Shown here: positions 10,501-21,386 of the stretch, in pieces | How the letters are laid out: the number at the start of each line of letters is the position of its first letter | Position numbering within the stretch: position 1 is the stretch's first letter | Source: Podarcis raffonei | Taxonomy: Eukaryota; Chordata; Lepidosauria; Squamata; Lacertidae | Reading direction: 5' to 3' | DNA length: 64,000 nt | Assembly: GCF_027172205.1 (NCBI RefSeq) | Contig: NC_070604.1 | Span: forward strand, 75,181,023 to 75,245,022 | Position numbers and translations under genes: made by a program | Notes under the pieces: model-generated | What the model was told of the DNA's origin: nothing | What the model saw: only the letters and a program-made list of their open reading frames with translations | Databases searched by the model: none

Positions 10501-13500
10501 GATCAGCCAAAGGATTTACACTTGTTCAAAAAGTCTTTGCCTCTCTCTGTACATGCCCCATGTCCTCTCCAAATCTGCTCCAAAGGGTTGGGGGAAACTC
10601 CAGAGTAGTTTAAGGGGGAGTACAAGGAAAGGAGAGGGTGAGGCCTTCTGTTGCACAAGCAGAAATCCTTGAGCTGATGGAACAGTGGCTTTGGGGCTAC
10701 ATTGGATTCCACCCTGATGCTGTAATCCTGTACAATTTTTACCTGGGATTCTGAGGAATTGACTTCCATGTTCAGCGAATAATTTCTAACAATGGGCTAG
10801 GAGCTCATCTCATTATTGTTATTTTTTAAGGGGTTTGTCCCCTTGTTTTATACTCTTTCTCTAAACTTCGTCATATTAATTCATGGCCAAATACATGAAT
10901 ATTTTCATACTATGGATTAAAGAAAAAGTTTAGATGATTTATGTTTTTGGTGTTATGGATATGAACTTTGTCCCCCTAGTTTTGCATACCTGTTCTGCCT
11001 CTTTCTGTTTTGAAGATCCTGGTTTTGTTTCGAAATCCAAAAGACACGGCTGTATCCTACTTCCATTTTTCCAAAGGCATGAGCATCGTCCCTGATCAGA
11101 AAACCTGGGATGAGTTCTTCTCAGAATTTATGAATGGAATAGGTATGTGCCTCTTCCATTCAGCCTGTTAAATTCTAGACTAGGTACAACAGAAATATGA
11201 ATTTGTAAGAAGAAGAAAAGGTCATGTTGCTCTAAATCAGTGTTTCCCAACTTTTCTCTGACCGTGGCCCCCTTCCAACCTTGTTTCCTTCCTGTGGAAA
11301 TGTTTCGTTTCTAAATAGAACATGTTTTATTTTAAATTTATACAAAATACAATTACATAAAATGAAAGGAACTTAATGAAATTTTACTGAAGGGGAAAAA
11401 TCATAGAGCTGGAAGGAACTACAAGGGTCATCTTTCTACTGCAACCCCCTGCAATGTAGGAAACTCAGCTAAAGCATGCATGACAGATGGCTATCCAACC
11501 TCTGCTTTGAAACCTCCAAGGAAGGAAAGTCCAGATCCTCCCAAGGGAGATCCATCTTCCATGTATTATAAAAAGTAAACAACACTTATTTGACCCCAGT
11601 TATTTGATACAGAGGGGGAAACATCTGTAAGCATACCCTCCAACATTTCTCCAATGAAAATAGGGACGCCCTCTTCCATAATAATAATTTTACTATTTAT
11701 ACACCGCCCATCTGACTGGGTTGCCCTAGTCACACTGGGTGGCTTCCAACATATATAAAAACACAATAAAACATTAAACATTTTAAAAAAACCCAACCTT
11801 CCCTATACAGGGCTGCCTTCAGATGGCTAGGGGATTGGATAACTCCATACCTTTCAACATTGGAGAAATAGGGATGTCCTAAGGAAAAGCAGGGCATTCC
11901 GGCATCAAATCAGAAAATGGGATGACTTCTGTAAATCTGGGACTGTCCCTGGAAGATAGGGACGCTTGGAGGGTCTGCAAAAGGCTCACGGGGAGTTCTG
12001 TATATATGGGAGAATTTTAAAAAACAAGTGGTCCTTACTGACCTGGTGCAAAAAGATCTTGTCATCCAGAGGAGCCCTGGCTGTCTAGATGAAACACCAT
12101 AGCCCCACACACTTTTACCTGGGAGTAAGGCCCACTGAACTCAGTGCGCCTTTCTTCTGAGAAGACACTTATTTACTAGCAAGTCAGCAGCACCAGATGA
12201 GGCTAGGTGCTGGGGCTGCAGAGCCAGGCTAATGCTGTCAACGGGCCCTGTGCCCCTTGGCAACATCTGAAGGCCCTGATCTGATTGGCACTGAGGTGGA
12301 TCGCACCCTGTGCCTTGCAGAGTCAGGCCCCGGCTGCCACCTGGCCCAACACTGGTGGCAGCTACAAGCAGTGGTCAGAACAGGTGCAATCGTGATCGTC
12401 CTCTCCTGCTGTAAGCAAACCAGGACTGCTCCAAGAAAATGCATGGGGCAAAAAGAAGTACAAGGTGGCCCCCTGGTGGGCTGCACGCTTACCTGCTTGT
12501 GATTGGGCAAGCAGATAGCCAGCCAGCCAATCAGGATACACACACACACTTTTCTTTTTCACTTCCCTCTGTGCACCCCATTACGTAATTTCCACCTGTG
12601 CCCCCCTTGGAATATCCTGGGGGGGGCAGGGGGCCATAAAGCGCCTGGTTGGGAAACACTGCTGTAAACTGTTTGGAGTTTCACAAATCTTCAGTAGAGC
12701 AGTTTTAGATTTGCAATTTTGCAAATACATTATTTTAAAAAGCACCAGAAATCTTGCATGGCATCATGAACAATAAATAAATTTTTATACACCACACCTT
12801 TTCTGACTGGCTGACATACAGAATTTAAGTTTTGGAGAACAAGTCCAGACAACCTGTGATTTGTGTGCAAGGAGTCACCACAGGCAAAAAGCCAAAGTGG
12901 TCTAAGCTATGTGTGGTGGTCTATACTTTCCAGAAAGGTGAATAAAGTGAAAAGAATTACATTTGAACTAGCACATATAATAAATATTGGTGCACACAAA
13001 GCACAGGCACATAAGTGAAGAGCATTTGAAAACTATTATTAATTAATTAACCTCATGAATCATTGTAAAAGACATAACAGAGAGAACAGCTGGCCGTGAA
13101 TTACAAGAAAACCAAAGTCATGGTTTTCTCAAGAAACTACATAAGGCCCATAGATGGTGCATGGACAACCAGCTAATTGAACAGGCCAAAGTCTTCAAAT
13201 ATCTTGGCCTTATTTTCCAATTTATGGGGTCATGGGGAGCACACCAGAAATGTGCAAAAGAACAAGCATCCCAAAGTGCCAAAATTCTGACATGTTTTTT
13301 CTACACAAAAGGTGGTAAACATATACTATTGGTCCTGGAAGTGTTCCAAGCTAAACCCCTCGCACAGTTATTATACAGGGCTCAGACTTGGACCTTGGAT
13401 CTACGGAAGCTGTCCAATCAAAGTTTTTAAGGCAATTTTTCTATGTACCACCCTGAATCCCAAACGCCTAGAGCAGTGGTGGCCAAACTTGGCCCTCCAG

Positions 13501-16500
13501 CTGTTTTGGGACTACAGTTCCCGACATCCCTGACCACTGGTCCTGTTAGCTAGGGATAATGGAAGTTATAGCCCAAAAACAGCTGGAGGGCCAAGTTTGG
13601 ATACCACTGGCCTAGAGGCTAGTCTTCCCTCAGTAGAATTACGGATTTGGCGTAAAAGACATAACATAGGACCATCAGCAAACAAGATCCATGGAAGACA
13701 TTTTGAGAAACATTTTCACATGCTACCTTTCCAAACATTAGCTTGCATAAGCAAATGTTACTTGTGGGAAATGAATTCAGATTTTACATAAAAGCCTTTA
13801 TCATTGTCTTATCAGAGATTTGTTACATGAATAAAATGTTCTGCTTTCTTCTTACTAGTTCCCTATGGCCTTTACTTTAATCATATCATTGAATGGAACA
13901 AGTATCTGGATGACAAAAATATCATGTTTATTACCTATGAGGAACTAAAAGAGGTAAATAACACTTTTTAAAATTTATTTTTAAAGCATTTCTAATGGAC
14001 AGCGTGTGAAGGAAATTGAAACAGGATTTAAATCATGGTTTCTGCTCATCTCTACCCTCTTTGACTGGTAAACAGCTCATGAATGTTTTCTTTCAAAATA
14101 CAACTTCTGGATTTGTGTAAGTCACTGAGGACTATTTCTTCATAGACAGTTCCAAACAATTACAGCTTGCAAGGAAAGACACATCTGGAAACAATAATAA
14201 GGCCACATATTTTTCTGTTACAAAACATATTGTTTAGTAGTCAAAGAACAACTGAGCAGGATTGAAGAAAGTTATGTGCTGGTTGCAACTCTTGTGTGGA
14301 ACGCAGAACAAAAACAGGAACTGGGGATCTGGAAAAGTTTCATGAGGTCACAGTATTTTTCACTTGTGATACCCTTGTTTTCTTTATCCAGAACACAACT
14401 CTGGGAATAAAAAAAATAGCTGAATTCTTTAATTTTTCTGTGACGGAACAAGATATTCAGTCCATTATGGAGAAGACCAGTTTCAACAGCATGAAAGAAA
14501 AATCCCATGAAACCCATGGAAAAATGGGCAACACTCTTTTCCGTAAAGGTAACATTCTTATACAGGGGTTAGCAAACTTTTCCACTGGTGGGCCAGATCG
14601 CCTGTGCACAGGAGCGTGTGCACCCGTGGGCATGCACACATGCCCGCTGCTCTTTCCTCGCTGGCTTTCGGAGCCATGGCGGGGGAGGACGAGGAGATGT
14701 CTATGGCTTCCTATTGGCTGCAGGAGTTTCCTGCAGCCAATAGGAAGCCGTGGCTGCATCTCGGAAGTCAGTCCCCGTGTGGAGCTAAACAGTGCGCTGC
14801 CCCGATTTTAGCTCCACGCAGGGACTGACTGAGTGGGCGGCAAGGGCCGGGGGCCAGTTTAATGACCCCCTTGGGCCGAATCCAACCCGCAGACCGTGGT
14901 TTGCTGACCCCTGTTCTAATATGTTAAATTACTATCATCAAGAGTACATACCTTGCTTCTCTAGTACGTTTTTTTCCAGAAACATTGTGCAGTATGAGAA
15001 GTAAGCCTATAAGTGGAATATTTTAGAGTAAATCTATAACTGTAGCACAGTCTTATGACTGGAATGTACCACTCTAGTATGTAGATTGGGATTGTATGTT
15101 TCAGTGATGCTCTATTGAGGGAGAGAAACCACACCTCCATAGTGCTTCAGTTACATCAGGTAGAAAGTAGCCTAGAATCTGTTGTTTTCATGAATATGCC
15201 ACAAATCAACCTTTCCTCTTGGATTTCAGGGCTCTGCTTACAGTTTTTCCACATGAATTCATCCACATATTTAGTGAATGTTGGTTGTTCTGTTTTCATC
15301 ATTTACAGTATAAGCTGTTTAGATATTTTTATTATGTTAAGTGCTATAGCATTTTAATGATCATAACCATAATGATAACAATAATTTATTAAATTTGTAC
15401 GCTGCCCTTCATCCATAGATTTACAATATGAAAAACACAAAATACATAATGAAAATAGGAATAAAAATAAGTATCCTCCCACCCACATTTAAAAAGGCAT
15501 TGGATGTCAATCAGCTCAAGGTCTGGTTTAAGTGGAAAGTTTTTGCCTGGTGCCTAAAGGTATATAATGAAGGTGCCAGCCGAACCTCCCTGTGGAGATC
15601 CACTGCAGAAAATGCTAGTTCTCGTGTTGCCACTCCACAGACTTTTCATGGAGAGGGCACACGAAGATGGGCCTTAGATGATGAGCGCAGGGTCTGGGTC
15701 GGTTCATGTAAGGAGAGGTGGTTCTTGAGGTATTGCGGTCCTGAGTCATTTATATTTATCATAATATATTTTTGCCTCTGAAGGGCACGCTCTCAACAAA
15801 ACATTCATGGTGGATTGCAGTAAAACAACAACAACAAACCATCACTACCAACAACGAGGTGTCCATAAAACCATAATCAGTCTGAAACAATCCCAGGCTG
15901 CAATTGTATTCATTCTTACCACTCAGTTTCATACCACTCAGTGCAACATTCTTTGGAGCTCTAAAATAAGTAAGCACATATTGCAAGATGGCAACCCACA
16001 AAAGCTCACTGAAATGAAATATTCTACAGCCCTATACAGGCATTCACCCAAATGTGTGTGGGCTGAAAATCGGCAGGAGACAATGCAGTATCCCTGCCCA
16101 ACTTCCTGGTCACAGGGGATCCCAGTCTCAAGGAAGATGCTAAGTGTGTTTACCAAAACATATTAACAACCCCCCTTCAAACTTTCCCTGCTACAGGTGG
16201 GGACACCAGGGACTTTGTTTTCCTGTGCACCCTTGTCCCCTCCCGACTTTTAGCCCATGTTTGTGTGTGTCCCAGACAGCAGAAGAGGGCTTTTGCTGTA
16301 ACAAGCAGCAAAGGGGCCAAGTGAACCTGACTTGGGGAGCTGCTTTACGTTTTAGGCACCTGAAAAGGTCCAGTTTTGGGGGCCCATCTGGCGGTAGTTG
16401 TGGAGAATTAAAAGCAGGGGCTCATTTAAGATAACACTTCCATGTGTCTGATAAAGTGACTCCAGTCACCTAAAGCTCATGGCACAATAAATCTCTCTCT

Positions 16501-16666
16501 TGTACTATAATCTTTATTATGTTTTATATTTGCAGGCATAGTAGGTGACTGGAAGAGTGTCTTCTCTGAGAGCCAGAATGAAGAAATGGATAGAAAATTT
16601 GAGGAGGCTGCAGCAAGAACTAAGCTTGGAAAGATGCTGAAGTACGAGCTATATTGCAAGAGCTAA
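6313..16666 (+). CDS. SULT6B1: SULT6B1-like sulfotransferase, gene B (complete, 7 exons, 313 aa)
   Basis: A cytosolic PAPS-dependent sulfotransferase. Exons: 6313-6508, 9310-9455, 9962-10051, 11016-11142, 13859-13953, 14392-14548, 16536-16666. All introns are GT-AG and the frame is open to TAA at 16664. Domain order: [13 protein letters not shown] helix/strand; 5'-phosphosulfate loop Y62-A-K-T-G-T-N-W69; catalytic His128 in VIKTHL; 3'-phosphate loop R150-N-P-K-D-T-A-V-S158; [15 protein letters not shown]269-K-G-IVGDWK. The length agrees with the roughly 300-residue SULT norm. The loop Pro that is almost invariant in SULTs is Ala63 here. The start is the first in-frame ATG and aligns with family starts. 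It follows gene A by 4.6 kb in the same orientation. AATAAA at 16785 is the likely poly(A) signal. Acceptor specificity is unknown. Confidence 0.9.
6559..6600 (+). repeat. (AAT)n microsatellite
   Basis: About 14 uninterrupted AAT units in gene B intron 1. Confidence 0.95.
6746..7001. mobile_element. hAT MITE (CAGGGGTC family)
   Basis: Begins CAGGGGTCAGCAAAC and ends GTTTGCCTACCCATG. A perfect 8-base duplication, atttaaga, flanks it at 6738-6745 and 7002-7009. In gene B intron 1. Confidence 0.85.
7540..7586. repeat. (TA)n microsatellite
   Basis: About 23 TA units in gene B intron 1. Confidence 0.95.
7605..8140 (+). mobile_element. Probable retroviral-type LTR fossil (solo)
   Basis: A TATA-like 'tctatataagg' near 7940 is followed about 80 bases later by 'caataaagatcagg' and a U5-like stretch ending near 'ttgtgtccccca'. 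That is the order of promoter, R/poly(A) signal and U5 in an LTR. Ends are approximate and no internal genes are seen alongside. Family not assigned. Confidence 0.4.
8322..8705 (-). mobile_element. tRNA-derived SINE, full length, inverted
   Basis: Runs from 'ggtaaagtaaaaggacccct' to the tRNA-like head near 8700 (inverted GCATGTGGCAGTGTGGTC). Same family as 404-773. In gene B intron 1. Confidence 0.85.
8790..9141 (+). mobile_element. tRNA-derived SINE, full length
   Basis: Head TATGCGGGTGGCACTGTGAG with box B GGTCAGCGGTTCGAATCC, tail ending 'ggtccctttacctttact'. It lies about 90 bases past the inverted copy at 8322, so the pair forms an imperfect inverted repeat in gene B intron 1. Confidence 0.85.
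9310..9455 (+). CDS. SULT6B1: Gene B exon 2
   Basis: 146 bases from ttcag|GT to TTTGAG|gtcag. Completes the PAPS loop (GTNW69) and encodes the charged helix [16 protein letters not shown] and PYLEFGD, residues 66-114. Confidence 0.88.
9747..9832. mobile_element. Old palindromic MITE (TGCAATCCTA ends)
   Basis: 'ctgcaatcctaacccg' opens an approximately palindromic ~90-base element with 'gaattcaataagacttactt' inside. Similar elements are at 45908, 52645 and 56160. In gene B intron 2. Confidence 0.45.
9962..10051 (+). CDS. SULT6B1: Gene B exon 3 (catalytic His)
   Basis: 90 bases, phase 0 at both ends, encoding [15 protein letters not shown] and PKSIF. The His of KTHL (His128) is the expected catalytic base of the SULT fold. 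Confidence 0.88.
10077..10126 (+). repeat. (ATCC)n microsatellite
   Basis: About 11 tetranucleotide units, 26 bases past the exon 3 donor of gene B. Confidence 0.95.
11016..11142 (+). CDS. SULT6B1: Gene B exon 4 (3'-phosphate loop)
   Basis: 127 bases encoding [18 protein letters not shown] to EFMNGI plus one base of Val187. Arg150 and Ser158 are the conserved PAPS 3'-phosphate ligands. One codon longer than in C and D. Confidence 0.88.
11238..12661. mobile_element. hAT-type element with nested insertions
   Basis: Outer ends CAGTGTTTCCCAAC and GTTGGGAAACACTG are perfect 14-base inverted repeats, flanked by ctctaaat and ctgtaaac (6 of 8). The 1.4 kb interior holds an inverted L2-like 3' end (about 11690-11790) and a 'gtaaggcccactgaactcag' repeat. 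Gene B intron 4. Confidence 0.55.
13081..13665 (+). mobile_element. LINE reverse-transcriptase C-terminal fragment, split by a MITE
   Basis: The + strand reads [11 protein letters not shown], then [23 protein letters not shown] and NPKRLE up to 13473. After the hAT insert at 13474-13609 it resumes as [12 protein letters not shown], a non-LTR reverse-transcriptase tail. It is 5' truncated and lies in gene B intron 4. Confidence 0.65.
13474..13609. mobile_element. hAT MITE (TTGGCCCTCCAG family), copy 1
   Basis: Long imperfect palindrome from CAGTGGTGGCCAAAC to GTTTGGATACCACTG. The perfect 8-base duplication gcctagag lies at 13466-13473 and 13610-13617. It interrupts a LINE frame. Confidence 0.9.
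13859..13953 (+). CDS. SULT6B1: Gene B exon 5
   Basis: 95 bases from actag|TT to AAAGAG|gtaaat, completing Val187 and encoding [16 protein letters not shown] and ITYEELKE. The Tyr of TYEEL is a usual adenine contact. Confidence 0.88.
14392..14548 (+). CDS. SULT6B1: Gene B exon 6
   Basis: 157 bases, atccag|AAC to AAAG|gtaaca, encoding [18 protein letters not shown] and LFRK270. A hAT element begins 15 bases after the exon end, so the donor context is only six intron bases from its target duplication. Confidence 0.88.
14563..14913. mobile_element. hAT MITE (CAGGGGTC family) beside the exon 6 donor
   Basis: CAGGGGTTAGCAAAC to GTTTGCTGACCCCTG, flanked by ttcttata (14555-14562) and ttctaata (14914-14921), 7 of 8 matching. 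GC-rich core with an inverted 'cctattggctgcagga' stretch near 14710. Confidence 0.8.
14914..16535. other. Gene B intron 6 remainder
   Basis: Holds an inverted LINE-like 3' end near 15385-15425 ('aaatttgtacgctgccctt'), a degraded L2-like stretch near 15500-15800, and otherwise sequence I cannot classify. No additional SULT exon is visible. Confidence 0.4.
16536..16666 (+). CDS. SULT6B1: Gene B exon 7 (terminal)
   Basis: 131 bases from tgcag|GC, encoding [19 protein letters not shown] through KYELYCKS and TAA (16664-16666). Confidence 0.88.
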
Positions 16667-16784
16667 GGAGGGCAATGGTGCTACAGTTGTCTCATGCCTT
16701 CTGTTTTGTCCATAAAGGAAGACATGTTTGGGTTGGTTTTGTTAAAGGGAAGTCTTTCTGGTATATGCCCCTCTCCATGCCCAT

Positions 16785-16790
16785 AATAAA
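16785..16790 (+). terminator. Poly(A) signal AATAAA of gene B
   Basis: First canonical hexamer after the gene B stop, 119 bases downstream, a typical short 3' UTR distance. Confidence 0.6.
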
Positions 16791-17089
16791 ATGGATACCG
16801 GTAATTTTTTCATAGTAAAATTTATTAAAATTTCTTTTTTCAAAGTGTGAACTATTTCCAACAGTTTTTATTATTTCTGAACTGAAACTGTACTTGCAGG
16901 ACCAGGCATCAGGTTCCCATCCCCCAACCCATGCAAATAAGAGTCCAATGAAGCTGGTTTTGGGGGGGGGGGGTCAAAACAGGCCACAACATTATTGAAT
17001 AGAAAGGAAAGAGGTTTGGCTTTGGCACGGAACAATCAAAATACTTCTGGCTTGCCAGCCGGAAGTGAGGCGTGGTCAGTCCAGATGGG

Positions 17090-18150
17090 GGTTCCTAAGA
17101 CTTACATCAAATAGGGTTGTCGGAATTGGGGGTTGAAAAGCCAGCAGGCTCGGCCCCAGCCGGAGCGGCTCCCCTCTTAGCCTTGCCGCTGCGGAGATCC
17201 ATCAGTCATCCTCCTCCGACATGCCTCTGTGACCCAAGCTGCAGTGTATGCTTGAGCACACATTACTCAGCAGTATAAACTGCACAACAGATCAGGCTTG
17301 AGGCGTGGATACAATACTAAGCTACGCATTTATTCTATATAAATCAGGGCAAAGGAAAACATGGCCTCTCTCCTTGCTGTCTTCTCGGAGAGAGAAAAAA
17401 ACAAAAGCAATACAGAGCGGAAGTTCCGCTCATGCCAGCAATCTGTGCTGGAATGTAAACAGACATGTGACATGTAACAATCCACATATCTGCAGCAAAG
17501 GGTGGAGTGGAATTCCCAACAAGGGTGACCCCCGTAGGGACCGCCGTCTGGGGGAGTGCCTTCAGCCCTGACCCTGCCTGGGCACACAGACATGGCCACT
17601 CCCCCTGGATCCCTTTAACGGGATACCCCAGCATTTGGAGGGGCAGGCAGAGACTAGAACCTCCCCTCCATCCAAAACAAAGGATTGACCCAATGTCAAA
17701 CCGGTTGCAATGATTGATATGAGGCAAAACCACCAGGTTGGTGCCAATTAGCCCGGTGGGCAAATTCCTACCTGGTCCCATAAAGAACAGCAACCATCAT
17801 AGCCACAGCAAAGTCATTGACTTTCAGCTTAAACCAAGGGTGCGTGGGCAGGGAAGAAATCCGGCAAAGAAACAAACAGGTAGTGCCCCAGGTGCGGGCT
17901 GCTTAAATGGGCAAGGGGTGGATTTGAGGGAAGCCTACCTGCTCTGTCGGCTCTGCCCCCTGGCTCAGCCCAAGTCCCCAGCCTGCATCCCCATTCACCA
18001 AAGCCGGGTGCAGGCTAGGATCCACTTCCTGATAGGCGGAGGGGGCTTAAGCCCCCACCATCTACCAAGAAGGGCATCACTGTTTCAGTTCCCTCGTTGG
18101 GAAGCCTTTACCATCCTGCAACGCCACTGCACAAAGAGGGGTGAACAGAC
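17090..18150 (-). mobile_element. Possible LTR-element remnant, inverted
   Basis: A GC-rich block unlike its surroundings. On the minus strand an AATAAA lies near 17330, followed by a U5-like stretch that ends near 17118. Ends and family are uncertain; it may be a composite of several repeats. It lies downstream of gene B. Confidence 0.3.
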
Positions 18151-18174
18151 TTGTGTGGTAGCATTCACCTAATT

Positions 18175-18313
18175 CAGGCACCCCCAAACGTGGCCCTCCA
18201 GATGTTTTGGGACTACAACTCCCATCATCCCTGACCACTGGGCCTGTTAGCTAGGGATGATGGGAGTTGTAGTCCCAAAACATAGAGAGGGTCCCAAACA
18301 TTGGGGATGCCTG
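18175..18313. mobile_element. hAT MITE (TTGGCCCTCCAG family), copy 2
   Basis: CAGGCACCCCCAAACG to TTGGGGATGCCTG with a near-palindromic body. Perfect duplication acctaatt at 18167-18174 and 18314-18321. Confidence 0.9.
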
Positions 18314-18321
18314 ACCTAATT

Positions 18322-19189
18322 ACTAGATCAGAAAGAAGAAAGACTTCCTAAACTGGAAAATGCTTAAGAATTTTAATTTCCATTTTGAAATTTGGTCTAA
18401 GGATTTTGAATACTACTTTTCTGAGCTGAAGATCAAGTCTTGACACAGATTAACAGATGATGTTTTGCATATGACAAATTAAAAAGTTAAAAAACAGAGA
18501 GATAGATGAATCTGGACTGGAGACAGATATGAATAACAACTGGATTTCACATATTCAGAAATGGAGGTTCTGTCGCTTTGTCCCAGAAGTCTTGGTGAAA
18601 GCAGTTTGCTGGAACCTGCACAGTACCTAACTGTGGGATGTATCATCACTGAAGCAGTCAAATGCAACATTTTCCTTCTGCCTAGCGTGGACACGCAGGG
18701 GAATGTGGCTCCAGACAGGAAGGACTTCCTGTCATACCTGCTCTGGAGCCTCCTCCCCTTGTGTGTGACCAGGTAGATAGGTGTGGACCTCCTCTTCTGG
18801 CTCATCCTTACAGAAAGTCTGCCCCAGCTCAGACTTCTATTCTCCACAAATGTAACTGTAAGCACAAGATAAAGCCTGCCTTTAGATTACTGCTGTGAAC
18901 TGAATGTAAGTCAACTTTACTCTTACTTTTAAAGAAGACTGTTGTGTTGTTGTTGTTGTTATTTTAAAAGGGAAATAAAGTGGAAACTTACCAGGAACAA
19001 GCCAGACCAGACAAGCCAGACTGCATTGCTTAATTTAAAGGATTCTAACGAATCATCAACTTGCTTCCAGCAATCTGCAATGGAATGTGCTCTGCTGTTT
19101 GTTCAAGTAGAGTGAGTGAGGAGGGATAATATTTAATCAGTATATCCTCTCCTACCTTCCTCAACATTCCCAAACTAACCAGATGTGGA
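18322..19189. other. B-C spacer, left part
   Basis: No gene or recognised element, apart from a short (GTT)n near 18944-18960. Confidence 0.4.
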
Positions 19190-20468
19190 GATGGCAAGAA
19201 TTCAGGCTATTAGACAAGTTCATAGAGAATAAGGCTACTAGTCAAAATAGCTACCACGCTACCTCCACGGTCAGGGGCAGCATTTGAATTCCATTTGCTG
19301 GCAAACAAGAGCAGAAGAGGGCTGTTGCCTTCCTGTGGTTGCTGGTGGGCTTCCCATGGGGGCTTCAGAGGCTTCTGTGGGAAACCACACACCAGACTAG
19401 AGAGGCAAGAGCTCTTATGTTTCATAGGCCCTGGGGCGCCAAACGTCAAAGGGTGGGGTTTAAGTTCTGGGAAAACCAAGTTAAAGCATTTAAAACAAAG
19501 CTTTTGTGTAAGGGTGTGGTCCCAGAAGTTCATACCTTCCTAGTGTGTAAAAGTTTAAGCAAACCTCACCAGATAAATAGATAGCTCTCTTGAGACAACA
19601 GCAGAAGATACCAGCTGATATGGGATAAAAGTCATCAACTGCATATTACTCTGTCTCATGGTTTGTCTTCTGGTAAAATACTGCTGGAAAACAATACTTC
19701 AGTTGATTATACTCACAATACAATTTCACTAGTGTTCCTACTGCCCTGTAGAGGGAACAACTTGTTAGCTATTTTTGTTTCCCAGCAACTGCTTTTCTGA
19801 GGTATGCTGCCTCTCTTACAGGAGATAATGTATAGCCATGCCATGACTAGTAGGGGGGTATATATGGTAGAGGCTGATCTTTCAAGTAACCTGGTCCCAA
19901 GCCAGGTTAAAAGGATAATAACCATCACCTTGAATTGGCCGACCAAAGCAGTAGTGCATAATGATCCAACTGCCCAGTTCCATTATTTATTCTGCAGAAT
20001 CTGGGCTGTCCTTAAAGCCACCTGCCATATACCATGTCACAATAGTCTGAATAGGAGGTGACAGTAGCCAAGCTATCTCCATCCAGGTACGGTTGCTGCT
20101 GGCATTTCAGCTGAAGCTGATAGAAAGAAACCACAGAGGTCCCTTTAACTACTAATTACAAAGCTGGATCAGTAACTGACCCCGGGATGTGAACCTGATT
20201 CTTTAGATGGAATGCCAACCCTGTTCAGATCAGGTTGATCCCCATTCAGCTGGGTGTATGAATCACCCACCTACAGCACCGTCATCTTGCCTGGATTGAG
20301 TCTATTCACCTTCATCCAGCCCATTGCCATGCCCAAGCATTGATTCAGGACACCCACAGCCTCCCCTGCATCTGACAGAAAAGAGAAGGAAAGCTGAGTG
20401 TCACCCATATACTGGTGATATCTCCACCCACATCTCTAGATGACCTCTCCTGGGAGTTCCCTGTAGAT
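19190..20468. repeat. Intergenic part of the tandem unit, copy 2 (B-C spacer)
   Basis: Co-linear with the A-B spacer 3290-5507 but without the three MITEs found there. It ends in the same L2-like fragment and the same hAT junction as copy 1. Confidence 0.7.
20085..20468 (-). mobile_element. L2-like LINE fragment, paralogue of 5020-5507
   Basis: Same reverse-transcriptase segment and orientation as the copy at 5020. Cut at 20469 by a hAT head reading CAGGGGTGGGGAACC, at the same position as in copy 1, so the hAT insertion predates the unit duplication. Confidence 0.6.
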
Positions 20469-21184
20469 CAGGGGTGGGGAACCTCAGGTCCACAGGCCAA
20501 ATATGGCCCCGAAGCCTCTTTATCTGGCCCTTGGGACTCTCTCCAGGCCATATCCCTCCCAAGCAACACACTCCTCTCCTCAAACCACCCCCCTCACAGG
20601 CCTTGTTTCACACCCTTCATGAGGGTTTCTATCTGGCTGGATTCTGATAATGACTCTGGCTTGCCTGGATAAATGCTAAAGTGGGCTACGTGTGGGTGTA
20701 CCTACTGTAGAAAGGTAAAAATTTGCATTCATTGCTCTGTCTACTTTGGCCTCTCATCCTGCCCAGCACTGGCATGTGGCTCCTGGAATCTTGCAGGAAT
20801 GTGACCCTCAAGCTGCAAAGGTTTCCCAACAGCAATGTCAATATTAAGTAGCTCAAGAGAAAGAACAGAAATCTGCAGGGCCCCAAAGCACAATTGTAAA
20901 GGGGGTTGAGCAACAAAATGGATTTTATATGGGGACTCATTTGTAAATCCTGGGACTTTCACCAGGAAACGGGGACGTCTGGTAACCTTACGTTAACATG
21001 CAATGGGAATGCAAAGGCTGTTTTCTAGACATCTTCCAGCAATATTGGTTAAAGAGTAGCTTTACATTCTGAATGCCTCAGCAGATACAAATTGCAACTG
21101 TGGTAATCTATTAAGTTTGTTCTGTTTGGGCAGAATACAGAAAATATTAGTTTTCTTGAAGTGCCCGTCCCATCAGACACAAAG
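20469..21184. other. Upstream region of gene C
   Basis: Begins with the hAT remnant. From about 21000 it aligns with the sequence upstream of gene D (28810-29010), so it is part of the duplicated block. The last 30 bases before the ATG ('cccatcagacacaaag') are almost the same in D. No clear TATA box. Confidence 0.5.
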
Positions 21185-21386
21185 ATGGCCATGAGAGGTA
21201 AACATGGGATTGAAATTCTGGACAAGTTGTTGGCTGATGGTGAGAAGCTAGCTCCAGAAGATAAGCTATTTACCTATAAAGGGATTTTGTATCCTCTTGC
21301 TGTTTGCAAGCTAGAAAATTTCCAAGCTCTTGAAACCTTTGATGCCAGAATGGATGATGTGATCCTGGTAGGATATCCTAAAACAG
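21185..21386 (+). CDS. SULT6B1: Gene C exon 1
   Basis: Residues 1-67 plus the first base of Gly68, ending AAAACAG|gtgagt. Only about five base differences from gene D across the shared ~185 bases, far fewer than in exon 2. Confidence 0.88.

Noticed and set aside
17344-17793. 149-codon minus-strand frame in GC-rich DNA
   Set aside because: No recognised domain, and the block looks like a repeat or LTR remnant. GC-rich sequence favours chance open frames.
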